From contig OY762070.1 in NCBI GenBank assembly GCA_963665195.1, forward strand, positions 3,162,001-3,226,000: 64,000 bases of DNA, in the 5' to 3' direction. This document shows positions 15,747-24,950 of the stretch, in pieces (the first letter of the stretch is position 1; every line of letters begins with the position of its first letter). Both the position numbers and the translations under genes were made by a program. The notes below the pieces were generated by a model. That model was not told where the DNA came from, ran no database searches, and was given only the letters and a program-made list of their open reading frames with translations. The DNA is from VXYL01 sp963665195 (lineage in GTDB: Bacteria > Pseudomonadota > Gammaproteobacteria > Pseudomonadales > Azotimanducaceae).

Positions 15747-17495
15747 GTGGAAGGGCAGAACACGCCGATTTTGGAGGCCGCCGAAGTGGACTTCGACGGC
15801 GGCCGGCCGGTGTCGCGCCGGTTCGGCGACATCTACTACGACGCCGCCGGCGCCGACGAGGTCGCCCGCGTCTTCCTCGCACCAGCCGCCATCGCCGAGC
15901 GGACGCAAGCGGCCGATGCGACGTTCATGATCGCTGAGCTCGGCTTCGGCACGGGTCTCAGCTTCGCTGTCGCCGCTGCGGCCTGCCGCTGCCGGCTGCA
16001 CTTCGTCTCCTTCGAGCGCTATCCGCTGCGTGCCACGGACCTTGCCTACGCCCTCATGCCTTGGGGAATGCGGTTCCCGTTGGCGTCGAGACTCATGGCG
16101 GGAGCGTATCCGCCGCCGCGCAGGGGCTGGCATCGGCGCACCTTCGACGATGGCAGGGTGCAGCTCTCCGTGTACTTCGGCGAGGTGGGCGATGGCCTGG
16201 CGGACTTCGCCGCGCAGCAGCGGCGCGGAGTCGATGCGTGGTTCCTGGACGGCTTCGCACCCGCCAAGAACCCCGACATGTGGCGCCCCGAGCTGTTCGC
16301 CGCCATGGCCGCGCTGTCGGCGCCGGGCGCGACGGTCACCAGCTTCAGCGCCGCCGGCCATGTGCGCCGGAATCTGGCCGCGCAGGGCTTCGAGGTGCGC
16401 CGGGTGCAGCAGGCCGCGCGCAAGCGGCACAGCACTGCCGCCGTCTATCGCGGTCCCGGGCGAAGCCACCAAGCGCCGCGCCGCGTCCGCGTGGTCGGCG
16501 CGGGGCTGGCAGGCGCGGCGACCGCCCGGGCACTGGCGGAGAAGGGCATCGCCGCGACGCTCTGCGACGGCGGTCGCGGAATTGCTCGCGATGCATCGGC
16601 GATCCCGGCGGCGCTGCTGCACATGCGCCTCTTGCCGGGCGACTCGCCGCTGGCGCGGTTTCGGGCGCTTGCCTACGACTACTCATCGTGCCGCGCATAC
16701 GACCTGCCCGGCACTGAAGCCAACGGCGCGCTGCAACTGCCCGGCGAGCGCAGCGGCGCAGAGCGGCTGATGGAGACGGCGCAGGCGATCCCCGAGGGAG
16801 TCGCCGTGTTGGTCGATCGACGCGACGCGACTGCGCTCGTCGGTCTGCCGCTGGACTTGCCGGGCCTGCTGTTCGAGGATGCGCTGACCATCGATGGCGC
16901 GACCTTCGCGAAGGCTCTTGCGGAGCATCTGCTGATCGAGGTGGTGAACGAAGCCAAGTGCGCCCCGGGCGTCCCCTCGGTCTACGCGACCGGCGCCGAC
17001 ACGGCCGGCTTCGACTTCCTCGAAGTCGCCCCGCTCGCTGGCCAGATCGACCGCTTCGCCTGCGCCGAGCCGCCCCGGCTCCCCGTCGCCGGGCGGGGCG
17101 TCTTTCTGCCCGCAAGACGGAGCGTCTGGGCCGGCGCCACCTACGAGCATCGACCGTGGCAGGCGGCCGATGCGACGAAGGCAAATGCCGAACGCTGGGA
17201 ACGCCTCGCCGCCCACCCCGCCGGGAGATGGATCGAGCGCTTCCGCGGCGTCCGCGCCGTCACCTCGGACAGGCTGCCGGTGATCGGCAGCGATGGCGCA
17301 GCCTGGTTCAACTTGGGCCACGGCTCCCACGGCACGGTGACGGCGCTGCTAGGCGCCGAGATCGTGGCCAGCACCTTGAACGGAGAGGTCGCGCCGGTCG
17401 ATCGCGAAGTCTTGGACCTGCTTGCGCCGGGACGCTTTCGGGCGCGCCAGGAGAGGCGTCCGAACCCGTTTCTGCGGGGCAGGAGGTCGCGGTAG
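15747..17495 (+). CDS. mnmC: Bifunctional tRNA 5-methylaminomethyl-2-thiouridine synthesis protein MnmC
   Basis: MnmC finishes the mnm5(s2)U modification at tRNA wobble U34. Its C-terminal FAD domain removes the carboxymethyl group and its N-terminal domain methylates the product. The N-terminal half has 'IAELGFGTGLSF' (SAM site) and 'WFLDGFAPAKNPDMW'. The FAD domain starts 'VRVVGAGLAGAATARALAEKG' and ends with 'DRLPVIGSDGAAWFNLGHGSHGT'. Upstream of GTG 15747 is a GGA at an 8-9 nt spacing; TTG codons at 15741 and 15669 also keep the frame open. The partner mnmE is also in this window, though not adjacent. Confidence 0.92.
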   Translation: MEGQNTPILEAAEVDFDGGRPVSRRFGDIYYDAAGADEVARVFLAPAAIAERTQAADATFMIAELGFGTGLSFAVAAAACRCRLHFVSFERYPLRATDLAYALMPWGMRFPLASRLMAGAYPPPRRGWHRRTFDDGRVQLSVYFGEVGDGLADFAAQQRRGVDAWFLDGFAPAKNPDMWRPELFAAMAALSAPGATVTSFSAAGHVRRNLAAQGFEVRRVQQAARKRHSTAAVYRGPGRSHQAPRRVRVVGAGLAGAATARALAEKGIAATLCDGGRGIARDASAIPAALLHMRLLPGDSPLARFRALAYDYSSCRAYDLPGTEANGALQLPGERSGAERLMETAQAIPEGVAVLVDRRDATALVGLPLDLPGLLFEDALTIDGATFAKALAEHLLIEVVNEAKCAPGVPSVYATGADTAGFDFLEVAPLAGQIDRFACAEPPRLPVAGRGVFLPARRSVWAGATYEHRPWQAADATKANAERWERLAAHPAGRWIERFRGVRAVTSDRLPVIGSDGAAWFNLGHGSHGTVTALLGAEIVASTLNGEVAPVDREVLDLLAPGRFRARQERRPNPFLRGRRSR

Positions 17496-17574
17496 GCACT
17501 GCCCCTTGCGCGGAGCACTCGATCTCATCGTCGCGCGGCCTGATTCGTCCCCGCGGTAGCGTTACCGAGCTGAG

Positions 17575-18054
17575 CTAGCTGTCGGTACTCGCCAGCAGCT
17601 TGTCGCGAAGGACGATGGCCAGCACCTGAAGTACCTGCTCGCGGTCGATGCCGTTCTCGTAGGCGCAACTGTTGATCTTGGCATCCTGCTCGGCGTCGAA
17701 GTCGCAGCCAGCGGTGTAGTTCACGCAGAACTCCTGCAACTCGTAAGGCGCCTTGCCCTCAACCTCGGGCAACACCGCCGGTGCGACTCGGTCGGCCCAA
17801 GCAACCGCACCCAGTTCATCCGAGATCGACTGCCCAAGCTCCGTGAGCCGCAATGGGCTTCCACCGGAGACGGCAGCAGGAGGGAGCCGGTCGAGCAGCT
17901 TCTTGATGTCTTCCCGGATTTCCTTCAGGTGCGCAGCAGTGGCGGACTTGAACTCGTTCATTCCCCCCACCCACTTGCCGACGAAGAAGATCAGCGACAC
18001 CAGCGCCGCGATGCCGCCGAGCACCATCCACGGGTTTGCCGTCACTTCAATCAT
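17575..18054 (-). CDS. Unknown protein with one N-terminal membrane segment
   Basis: A 159-residue protein I do not recognise. Residues about 9-27 form one transmembrane helix ('WMVLGGIAALVSLIFFVGKWV'). A charged probable coiled coil follows ('KEIREDIKKLLDRL'). The C-terminal part starts 'SPLRLTELGQSISDELGA', like the wing of a winged-helix fold, and ends with an acidic/helical region with three cysteines ('EFCVNYTAGC', 'INSCAYENGI'). It is on its own between mnmC and the DUF1801 gene. It could be a membrane-anchored regulator or an accessory protein; no function is assigned. Confidence 0.7.
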   Translation of the reverse strand: MIEVTANPWMVLGGIAALVSLIFFVGKWVGGMNEFKSATAAHLKEIREDIKKLLDRLPPAAVSGGSPLRLTELGQSISDELGAVAWADRVAPAVLPEVEGKAPYELQEFCVNYTAGCDFDAEQDAKINSCAYENGIDREQVLQVLAIVLRDKLLASTDS

Positions 18055-18289
18055 CTGGTCTCATCCGCTGCCGACTGCGTGCGTCTGACATGCCTCTCGT
18101 CGGTCCGCCCGAGTGCTGAACGCCACCGCCCGCTTGGGTTCGCCGACAGCCAGCCTCGTCATCCAATGCTCGTACTGCGTATGCCGCACAGGTCCGTCGC
18201 AAATGTCAAGGTCAAGCCGGTTGCGGCATAGGCGCAGCGCCCGGCAGTCGACAGGAACCTTCGTTCAACATCCTCTGTCGATGACGCGC

Positions 18290-18295
18290 TAGCAT
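18290..18295 (+). promoter_or_regulatory. -10-like TAGCAT 7 nt before the DUF1801 gene
   Basis: TAGCAT ends 7 nt before the ATG at 18303, the same spacing as at hemA, prfA and trkA. No good -35 is seen and no Shine-Dalgarno precedes the gene. Confidence 0.4.
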
Positions 18296-18302
18296 CCACG
18301 CC

Positions 18303-18722
18303 ATGAGCGATCTCAAGACCAAGCCCACGGACGCCAGCGTCGATGCCTTCATCGACGCGATCGACGATCCGCCCAAACGCGACGACGCGCGCGCCACGGC
18401 GCGGATGCTGGCCGAGGTCACCGGGGCGCCGGGGCGCATGTGGGGTTCGTCCATCGTCGGCTTCGGCACGTACCGCTACCGCTACGCCAGCGGCCGTGAG
18501 GGCGAATTCTTCGAGGCCGGCTTCGCGCCCCGCAAGCGGGCGCTGACGCTCTACGTCATGGCCGGCTTCGAGGGCAGCGACGAGCTGCTCGCGGGGCTCG
18601 GCAAGTTCACCACCGGCAAGTCGTGCCTGTACGTCAAGCGGCTGGCCGATGTGGATGCGGACGTGCTGCGGGAACTCGTCGCGAAGTCCGTCGCAGACAT
18701 CCGCGAGCGGCATCCCGATTGA
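18303..18722 (+). CDS. DUF1801 (YdhG-like) protein
   Basis: A 139-residue cytosolic protein of the DUF1801 family. Typical features are an early helix with 'DAFIDAIDDPPKRDDARATARML', then 'MWGSSIVGFGTYRYRYASGREGEFFEAGFAPRK' and the conserved 'LTLYVMAGFEGSDELLAGLGKFTTGKSCLYVKRLADVD'. Function of the family is unknown; its fold resembles a small phosphate- or ligand-binding alpha/beta protein. The TGA overlaps a TTG that opens the next gene, so the two are probably translationally coupled. Confidence 0.88.
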   Translation: MSDLKTKPTDASVDAFIDAIDDPPKRDDARATARMLAEVTGAPGRMWGSSIVGFGTYRYRYASGREGEFFEAGFAPRKRALTLYVMAGFEGSDELLAGLGKFTTGKSCLYVKRLADVDADVLRELVAKSVADIRERHPD

Positions 18723-19171
18723 GCGACGGCCCTCGCATCAGCGACGACGCCCTGCGGTTCCTGCGCCGCCGCATCGCCGACATGCTCGGCACGGCGACGG
18801 TGACCGGCAAGCTCATCGCGGAGAACATCGCCTTCGGCGCGGCGGTGCTCGGCGCCGGGCACATCGAGCTGGTGGATCGCGACGGCTGGTGGTTCGTCGC
18901 CAGCGAGTTCAACTGGCTCAACGCATCCAAGGCCCATGCCGAGACCATCGAGCTGTTCGAGGGGATGCTGCCGTTCCCGGAGCAGTCGCCCACCGGCCAC
19001 CGGGCGGAGATCTACGTCGCGGCGTTCGCCGAGCAGGCGTACTTCCGCATCGGCGAAGCGGTCACTTGGCTGCGCGGCGAGCCGACCGGCGAGCCGCTGC
19101 CGGATGCGGGCGTCACGCCGCCCTGGTGCGACCATGTGGTCGCGTTTCGGCTGCCGTCGCCGAGGCGCTGA
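18719..19171 (+). CDS. Unknown protein coupled to the DUF1801 gene
   Basis: A 150-residue protein starting at a TTG that overlaps the DUF1801 stop. This start matches the beginning of plausible sequence ('SDGPRISDDALRFLRRRIADML'); anything upstream would be DUF1801 in another frame. It has no signal peptide or membrane segment. Recognisable stretches are 'LVDRDGWWFVASEFNWL', 'ETIELFEGMLPFPEQS' and 'AYFRIGEAVTWL'. I do not recognise the family. Codon use looks like the neighbours and the reading frame is clean, so it is probably real. Confidence 0.65.
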   Translation: MSDGPRISDDALRFLRRRIADMLGTATVTGKLIAENIAFGAAVLGAGHIELVDRDGWWFVASEFNWLNASKAHAETIELFEGMLPFPEQSPTGHRAEIYVAAFAEQAYFRIGEAVTWLRGEPTGEPLPDAGVTPPWCDHVVAFRLPSPRR

Positions 19172-19181
19172 GAGAGCGCGG

Positions 19182-20272
<1,091 letters not shown>

Positions 20273-20273
<1 letters not shown>

Positions 20274-20869
20274 CAGGCGGCTGGCCCGGGCGCCGGGGCG
20301 TGGAAGACGTTCATCGCCTGCTCCATGCGCCCTTCGAGCACGAGGCCGAGCACCTCGTCGGCCAGCGTCGCCGAGCGCTCGACGTCCGCCGCCTCGGCGG
20401 CCGGCATCGCCTGGCCCGTGAGGTACGCCACCATGTCCTCGGGGCTGCCGGGATGGCCGACGCCGATGCGCAGCCGGGCGAAGCCGCGCTCGTTGCCAAG
20501 GCCGGCGATCACGCTCTTCAGGCCGTTGTGCCCGTTGTGGCCACCGCCTTGCTTCAGGCGGCTGATGCCCGGCGGAAACGCCACTTCGTCGTAGGCGACG
20601 AGCAGGTCCTCCACCACTACGCGGTAATAGCGCGCCGCGGGGCCGAGGGCTTCGCCGGAGAGGTTCACGTAGGTGGTGGGGAACAGCAGCCGCACGTCGT
20701 GGCCGAGCAGTTCGCCGCGCCCGACCAGCGCCTTGAACCGGCGCGCGGGCTTGAGTTCGATGCCGAAGCGCTGCGCGAGGGCATCAAGCCACGCCGCGCC
20801 GACGTTGTGGCGCGTGCGGGCGTAGCGCGGGCCGGGGTTGCCCAGCCCGGCGATCAGGCGAATGGCCAC
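20273..20869 (-). CDS. pth: Peptidyl-tRNA hydrolase
   Basis: Pth cleaves peptidyl-tRNA released early from ribosomes and recycles the tRNA. The 198-residue protein has 'LIAGLGNPGPRYARTRHNVGAAWLD', which contains the catalytic His and the substrate Asn, then 'PTTYVNLSGEAL', 'LLVAYDEVAFPPG' and 'KQGGGHNGHNGLKSVI'. It starts at a GTG (20869) that directly precedes the conserved 'AIRLIAGLGNPG'. It lies 25 bp after rplY, the typical order in gammaproteobacteria. Confidence 0.96.
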
Positions 20870-20894
20870 GGTGCTGAAGCAAAGCTGTCGGCGG

Positions 20895-21542
20895 CTATTG
20901 GCCGCTCGGCTCTTCCTCTCCGGCGTCCGCGTCGGGGTCGTCGCGCGCATCGCCGCCGCCGCGCCGCGCCATGACGCTCGCCACTGGCACGTCGTGGTCC
21001 GCGCCGAGCGCCAGCACCACCAGTTGCACGCCTTCCGGCAGCGCGAGGTCCGAAAGGTGCAGGGCATGGCCCACCTCCAACTGCTCCACGTCCACCTCGA
21101 TGAACTCCGGCAGATGCTTGGGCAGGCAGCTCACCTCCACCTCGATGAGGTTGTGCGCCAGCCGCCCGCCGCCGAGCTTGACGCCCACGCAGCGGTCCTC
21201 GTTGACGTAATGCAGCGGCACGTTCATGTGGACCGGCAGGTCGTCGCGGATGCGCAGGAAGTCCACATGCTGGACCCGGTCCGTGGCCGGATGCCGCTGC
21301 ACGTCGCGCAGCACGCAGGCTTGCGTCGCCTCGCCGACTTCGAGGTTCAGGATCTGCGAGAAGAACGTCTCCTCCTGCATGGCTTTGGTCAGTTCGCGAT
21401 AGGCGATGGACAGCGGCACGGCATCGCGCCCGCCGCCGTAGAGAATGCCGGGCACCTTGTCCGCAAGCCTGCGCAGGCGGCGGCTCGCACCCTTCCCTAC
21501 GTGCTCGCGGAACTCGGCCCGGAGGACGATCTGCTCTGGCAT
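20895..21542 (-). CDS. rplY: 50S ribosomal protein L25/general stress protein Ctc
   Basis: L25 binds 5S rRNA on the large subunit. This is the long form (215 residues, CTC-type): an L25 domain ('LRAEFREHVGKGASRRLRRLADKVPGILYGGG', 'VLRDVQRHPATDRVQHVDFLRI') plus a C-terminal beta domain ('VPLHYVNEDRCVGVKLGGGRLAHNL'), with an acidic Asp/Glu tail. A strong AAGGAGG Shine-Dalgarno lies just before the ATG. The tRNA-Gln gene is immediately upstream; the prs gene often found in this position is absent. Confidence 0.95.
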   Translation of the reverse strand: MPEQIVLRAEFREHVGKGASRRLRRLADKVPGILYGGGRDAVPLSIAYRELTKAMQEETFFSQILNLEVGEATQACVLRDVQRHPATDRVQHVDFLRIRDDLPVHMNVPLHYVNEDRCVGVKLGGGRLAHNLIEVEVSCLPKHLPEFIEVDVEQLEVGHALHLSDLALPEGVQLVVLALGADHDVPVASVMARRGGGDARDDPDADAGEEEPSGQ

Positions 21543-21616
21543 GTTGCCTCCTTGGCTTGTTGGTCGGCTGCCGACCCGGTCGCGACCAACCGAGTCGGCG
21601 GCACGGCGAAATTGCT

Positions 21617-21691
21617 TGGCTGGGGCGGCAGGATTCGAACCTGCGAATGCCGGGATCAAAACCCGGTGCCTTACCGCTTGGCGACGCCCCA
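21617..21691 (-). tRNA. tRNA-Gln (anticodon TTG)
   Basis: On the minus strand a complete cloverleaf is visible. The acceptor arms TGGGGCG/CGCCCCA pair fully, the D arm is GCC...GGC, and the anticodon stem CCGGG/CCCGG encloses TTTTGAT with anticodon TTG. The T arm is GCAGG-TTCGAAT-CCTGC. Discriminator G and an encoded CCA follow, for 75 nt in all. U at position 1 and the UUG anticodon identify glutamine. It precedes rplY on the same strand. Confidence 0.96.
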
Positions 21692-21773
21692 ATCGGCGGC
21701 TTCTTCTCAGGTCGCCGGAAGGCCGCGCATTCTGATTGCGGCGCGGTGGATTGTCAAACCGCAGGTGCAGCTT

Positions 21774-21850
21774 GGGTGTACGACAAATCTGGTAGCCAGC
21801 GCTGCACAAGCCTCCGGCACGGCGCGTTGCCAGAGATATGTCCTACACCC
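21774..21850. repeat. 77-bp palindromic (MITE/REP-like) element
   Basis: Outer arms GGGTGTACGACAAATCT (21774-21790) and AGATATGTCCTACACCC (21834-21850) are inverted repeats matching at 15 of 17 positions. The inner parts (GGTAGCCAGCGC and GCGCGTTGCC) also pair partly. A degenerate copy lies at 7038-7093 with an identical left arm and identical CTCCGGCACGG core. No transposase is nearby. It sits between tRNA-Gln and the broken vapC. Confidence 0.7.
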
Positions 21851-21923
21851 ATGCTGCTTGAGGCATGGGAAATGCCCGCACAGGCTGTCGTTGCTTCCGC
21901 GCACTCATCCTTGGGGCAGCGCC

Positions 21924-22317
21924 TCATGCGCCGATAGGCCAATGGTCCGCCAACACTTCGCGCATGGGGAAGTCGTCGACGTTGGCCGTCGCGAGCGCTG
22001 CGCCGACGCCCTTGGCTGCGGCCGCGATCAGGCAATCTCCCTGATGCAGCGTTACGCCACGTTCCGCGAATAGACGGCGCCAGATTCCCGCTTGGGCGGC
22101 TTGCGCGACGCCAAGTGGCGCCAAGCGCAACGGGTTGAACAGGCGGCGGGCGGCGACCTCTTCACCCGGCCCGCAGGCCGCGCCATATCTCCTCGACCGA
22201 CACCGCGCAGACCCATGGCTCGACGCCGTCCCGCCGCAGCCTGGAGACGCGCGATGCGGCCGGGCGTCCCCTAAGTGCGTCGATCAGCACTGTCGAGTCG
22301 AGCAACAGCCGCGCCAT
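21924..22317 (-). pseudogene. vapC: VapC-type PIN ribonuclease toxin, frameshifted
   Basis: From the ATG at 22317 the frame gives a PIN-domain start, 'MARLLLDSTVLIDALRG', with the first acidic residues, and 'VSVEEIWRGLRAG'. It then hits TGA at 22162-22164. In the next frame the protein continues without a gap: 'EEVAARRLF', 'LHQGDCLIAAAAKGVGAALATANVDDFP' and 'HWPIG', carrying the remaining PIN acidic residues. One extra base (plus-strand A at 22164) accounts for the break. Read through, it is a normal VapC of about 130 residues. It lies 3 nt after the antitoxin gene. It could be a true inactivation or a sequencing error. Confidence 0.85.
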
Positions 22318-22320
22318 GCT

Positions 22321-22560
22321 TCAACCCGAGCGACGACCATCGCCGCGGCGCTGCCGCCGGACCCACTCGGCAGGGTCGTCGTCCCACTCGTGTCCGGTAT
22401 CGCTTATGCCACCCAGTGCCGCTTCGATCTCGTCCCACCGCCGTTCGTCGTCGAGGCCGCGGCGAACAAGCTCGCAGACGAAGGCGCTGCGCCGCCGGGT
22501 GCCGGCACGCCGGTCCAACTCGGCGACGAGGTGATCGGGCATCGCGATGTGCAGTCTCAT
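22321..22560 (-). CDS. vapB: VapB-like ribbon-helix-helix antitoxin
   Basis: A 79-residue protein with an N-terminal ribbon-helix-helix pattern: a short strand 'MRLHIAMPDHLVAELDRRA', then 'RRSAFVCELVRRGL'. An acidic, tryptophan-containing tail follows ('DDERRWDEIEAAL', 'HEWDDDPAEWV') of the kind that wraps a PIN toxin. It would bind its own promoter and neutralise VapC. It precedes the vapC reading frames by 3 nt. The ATG is preceded at 6 nt by a TAAGTT with an extended TGn. Confidence 0.85.
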   Translation of the reverse strand: MRLHIAMPDHLVAELDRRAGTRRRSAFVCELVRRGLDDERRWDEIEAALGGISDTGHEWDDDPAEWVRRQRRGDGRRSG

Positions 22561-22566
22561 GGGCCC

Positions 22567-22572
22567 AACTTA
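22567..22572 (-). promoter_or_regulatory. -10-like TAAGTT 6 nt before vapB
   Basis: On the minus strand TAAGTT with a TGC immediately upstream (extended -10) ends 6 nt before the vapB ATG. A 10-bp palindrome CTAGCGCTAG (22582-22591) lies just upstream and could be the operator for the ribbon-helix-helix antitoxin. Confidence 0.4.
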
Positions 22573-22609
22573 GCACAGGAACTAGCGCTAGGTCGTCGCT
22601 GCGCCAGAC

Positions 22610-23434
22610 TCATCTGCCGCGCCATTCCCATGAGGCGCCGTTCAGGGCGGAGCGCATGGCCGTGGCGGCGTCCTCGCTGGCCATGCAGCGGCGGAACAGG
22701 GCCTGTTCCAGCAGCAAGCCGTTCTCAAGGCTGTCGTCCATGCCGCGGTAGATCGCCTCTTTGGCGGCGGCGAGGCCGACGGGGGAGCGGGAAGCCAGAT
22801 CGCGGGCGAATTCGAGTGTCCGGGCCTGGAATCCTTGCTCGGCCACGAGCTCGGTGACGAGACCGAGATCGAGGGCCTCGGGCGGGGTCAGCAGGCGACC
22901 GTGGAGGATCAGGTCCAGCGCCTTGGCCATGCCGAGCAGGCGGGTCAGGCGCTGGGTGCCGCCGGCGCCCGGGATGATGCCGACGCCGGTTTCCGGCAGG
23001 CCGACGCGGTAGTCGCCGTCCGCCAGCAGGCGGAAGTCGCAGCCGAGGGCGAACTCGAAGCCGCCGCCGGCGGCGTTGCCGTTCATGGCGGCGATGGTGA
23101 CGAAGGGGCTGCGCTGCATGTCGAGCGTCAGGCGATTGAAGCGGTGCAGCTCGGCGGGCGCGCCTCGGCTCGCCGTCTCTCCCGCCCGGCGCGCCGCCAC
23201 CGAGCGCTCGCTGGAGTCCGCCAGTTCGCCCACTTCGTAGTGGCGGATGAACACGCCCTCGCCGCCGCCCGTGAAGACCACTGCGCGCACGTCGTCGCGC
23301 TGGCGCATGGCAGTCACGAAGTCGTCGATCTCGGCCAGTTCCGGCGCTACCAGCGTATGCGTCGGCGGGTTGCTCATGATGCAACGCACCACGCCGGGCG
23401 CGGGCTCGTCGATGTCGAGGTGACGATAGGGCAT
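22610..23434 (-). CDS. Enoyl-CoA hydratase/isomerase (crotonase) family protein
   Basis: Crotonase-fold enzyme acting on an acyl-CoA, probably a hydratase. The 274-residue protein has the oxyanion-hole and first catalytic Glu region 'NGNAAGGGFEFALGCDFRL' and the second Glu in 'GLPETGVGIIPGAGGTQRLTRLLG'. Both glutamates of the classical hydratases are present. A GGGAGG Shine-Dalgarno precedes the ATG at 23434. It lies 14 bp downstream of the amidase gene on the same strand, so the two are probably cotranscribed. The true substrate is unknown. Confidence 0.88.
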   Translation of the reverse strand: MPYRHLDIDEPAPGVVRCIMSNPPTHTLVAPELAEIDDFVTAMRQRDDVRAVVFTGGGEGVFIRHYEVGELADSSERSVAARRAGETASRGAPAELHRFNRLTLDMQRSPFVTIAAMNGNAAGGGFEFALGCDFRLLADGDYRVGLPETGVGIIPGAGGTQRLTRLLGMAKALDLILHGRLLTPPEALDLGLVTELVAEQGFQARTLEFARDLASRSPVGLAAAKEAIYRGMDDSLENGLLLEQALFRRCMASEDAATAMRSALNGASWEWRGR

Positions 23435-23448
23435 GGCGGCTGCCTCCC

Positions 23449-24840
23449 TCAGAGCACGGGGTCGATGGGCGTGGGGCAGTCGCAGGCCGCCTCGATGATC
23501 CCGGCCGCATGCAGGCACAGGTCCTCGCGGTAGAGATCGGCGTATACCTGGATGCCGGTGGGCAAGCCGTCGGCGATGCCGGTCGGCAAAGCGACCGCGG
23601 GAATGCCCAGCACGTTGCCCGGGGCGATGAAGCGCAGCGCGCCGAGGAAAGTTTCGACGCCGGTCTTCGGGTGCAGGTCGGCGTCGCAGGCGAACGGCAG
23701 GCAGCACCAAGTCGGGCCCACCGCCACCGAGTATTCGCCGAACAAGGCGGACCAGCGCGCCCGCAGACGCGCGCGCTCGGTATGCACCACGGCGTTCGGC
23801 ATCTTCGTCGGATCGAAGTGGTCGCGCAGGCGCATCAGATAGTCGTAGGTGACAGAGCGCACCAGCGCCTTCATTTCCGCCATGCCGACCTCCATGTCGA
23901 TGATGATGATCGTGCCCCAGATCTCGACCACCCGATCGAGTTCCGGGACTTCGGTCTCTTCCACCTCCCAGCCGTGGTCGGCGAGCGCCTGTCCGGCGCG
24001 GCGGATCTCCGCCACCGTCGCCGTCGGCAGCTCGCTGCCCGGAATCTCGGTCACCAAGGCGGCCCGAGGCCGCTGCGGCAGCGGCCCTTCCAGCGGCGCA
24101 TCGATGGACTGCGGATCGACGGGGTCCCGCCCCGCCATGATGCCAAGTACCAAGCGCAGATCCGCGACCGAGCGCGCCATCGGGCCGTCGGTCAGCAGCG
24201 CCATGGACATGCCGCCGTAGAGGCCGGAGTTCACCGCCGCGAGCGGGATGCGCCCCACCGTCGGCTTGAGCGAGGCGATGCCGCAGCAGTAGGCGGGGTT
24301 GCGCAGCGAGCCGCCGATGTCGTTGCCGATGCCCATGGGCGTCATGCCGGTGGCGAGGGCGGCCGCTTCACCGCCACTGGAGCCGCCGGGGGTCAGGGCG
24401 GGATTCCAGGGGTTGCGGGTGCGACCGCGCAGCGGATTGTCGGTGTCGATGCGCATGCCCATCTCCGGCAGATTGGTGCGGGCGAGCGGGATCGCCCCAG
24501 CGGCCTTCATGCGCGCCACCACCGCCGCATCGCGCTCCGGCAGGTAGTCCGCGAGCGCCGGTACGCCCTGGGTGGTGGGCGAGCCCACGCAGTCGACGTT
24601 CTCCTTGATCGTGAAGGGCACGCCGTGGAGCGGGCCGCTGCGGCCATCTCCCGTGGCGGCATCGGCGGCATCGGCAGCCGCCAGGGCGGTGTCCGCGAGC
24701 GAGACCGTGACGGCATTGACGGCACTGTTCGCCTCGCCGATGCGCGCCAGGTGCGCCTCGACCACCTCACGGCTCGAAACATCCCCAGCCGCGATCATTC
24801 CCGCCAGCTCGCTGGCGCTGCGTTTGCAGAGTTCGTTCAT
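23449..24840 (-). CDS. Amidase signature family enzyme
   Basis: Amidase-signature hydrolase acting on carboxamides. The 463-residue protein shows the Ser-cisSer-Lys triad: Lys79 in 'FTIKENVD', Ser154 in 'PGGSSGGEAAALATG' and Ser178 in 'GNDIGGSLRNPA'. The C-terminal part has 'AVGPTWCCLPF' and 'GNVLGIPAVALPTGIADGLPTGIQVYA'. No signal peptide, so cytosolic. It could be a general amidase; it is not a clear GatA, since no gatC or gatB is near. It diverges from the lactonase gene at 24951. Confidence 0.9.
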   Translation of the reverse strand: MNELCKRSASELAGMIAAGDVSSREVVEAHLARIGEANSAVNAVTVSLADTALAAADAADAATGDGRSGPLHGVPFTIKENVDCVGSPTTQGVPALADYLPERDAAVVARMKAAGAIPLARTNLPEMGMRIDTDNPLRGRTRNPWNPALTPGGSSGGEAAALATGMTPMGIGNDIGGSLRNPAYCCGIASLKPTVGRIPLAAVNSGLYGGMSMALLTDGPMARSVADLRLVLGIMAGRDPVDPQSIDAPLEGPLPQRPRAALVTEIPGSELPTATVAEIRRAGQALADHGWEVEETEVPELDRVVEIWGTIIIIDMEVGMAEMKALVRSVTYDYLMRLRDHFDPTKMPNAVVHTERARLRARWSALFGEYSVAVGPTWCCLPFACDADLHPKTGVETFLGALRFIAPGNVLGIPAVALPTGIADGLPTGIQVYADLYREDLCLHAAGIIEAACDCPTPIDPVL

Positions 24841-24950
24841 GGCACTGCAGTTTCCGGCTTCGATTGGACGATGGTAGCCCGTGCGGTCGCGTTCCGATCA
24901 AGACCGTCTTACACTGACCCGATTCGGCGCGCAGCCGGAGGGGAGCAGCG

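Noticed and set aside
17561..17577. tRNA D-arm-like sequence on the minus strand after mnmC
   Set aside because: Only a D-loop-like stretch is present; no pairing acceptor, anticodon or T arm could be built around it.
18180..18230. 9-bp inverted repeat TATGCCGCA/TGCGGCATA upstream of the DUF1801 gene
   Set aside because: The 33-nt separation and lack of neighbouring signals make it unconvincing as an operator or terminator.
21924..22317. Programmed frameshift in vapC
   Set aside because: No slippery heptamer or downstream structure was seen at the break; a mutation or sequencing error is simpler.
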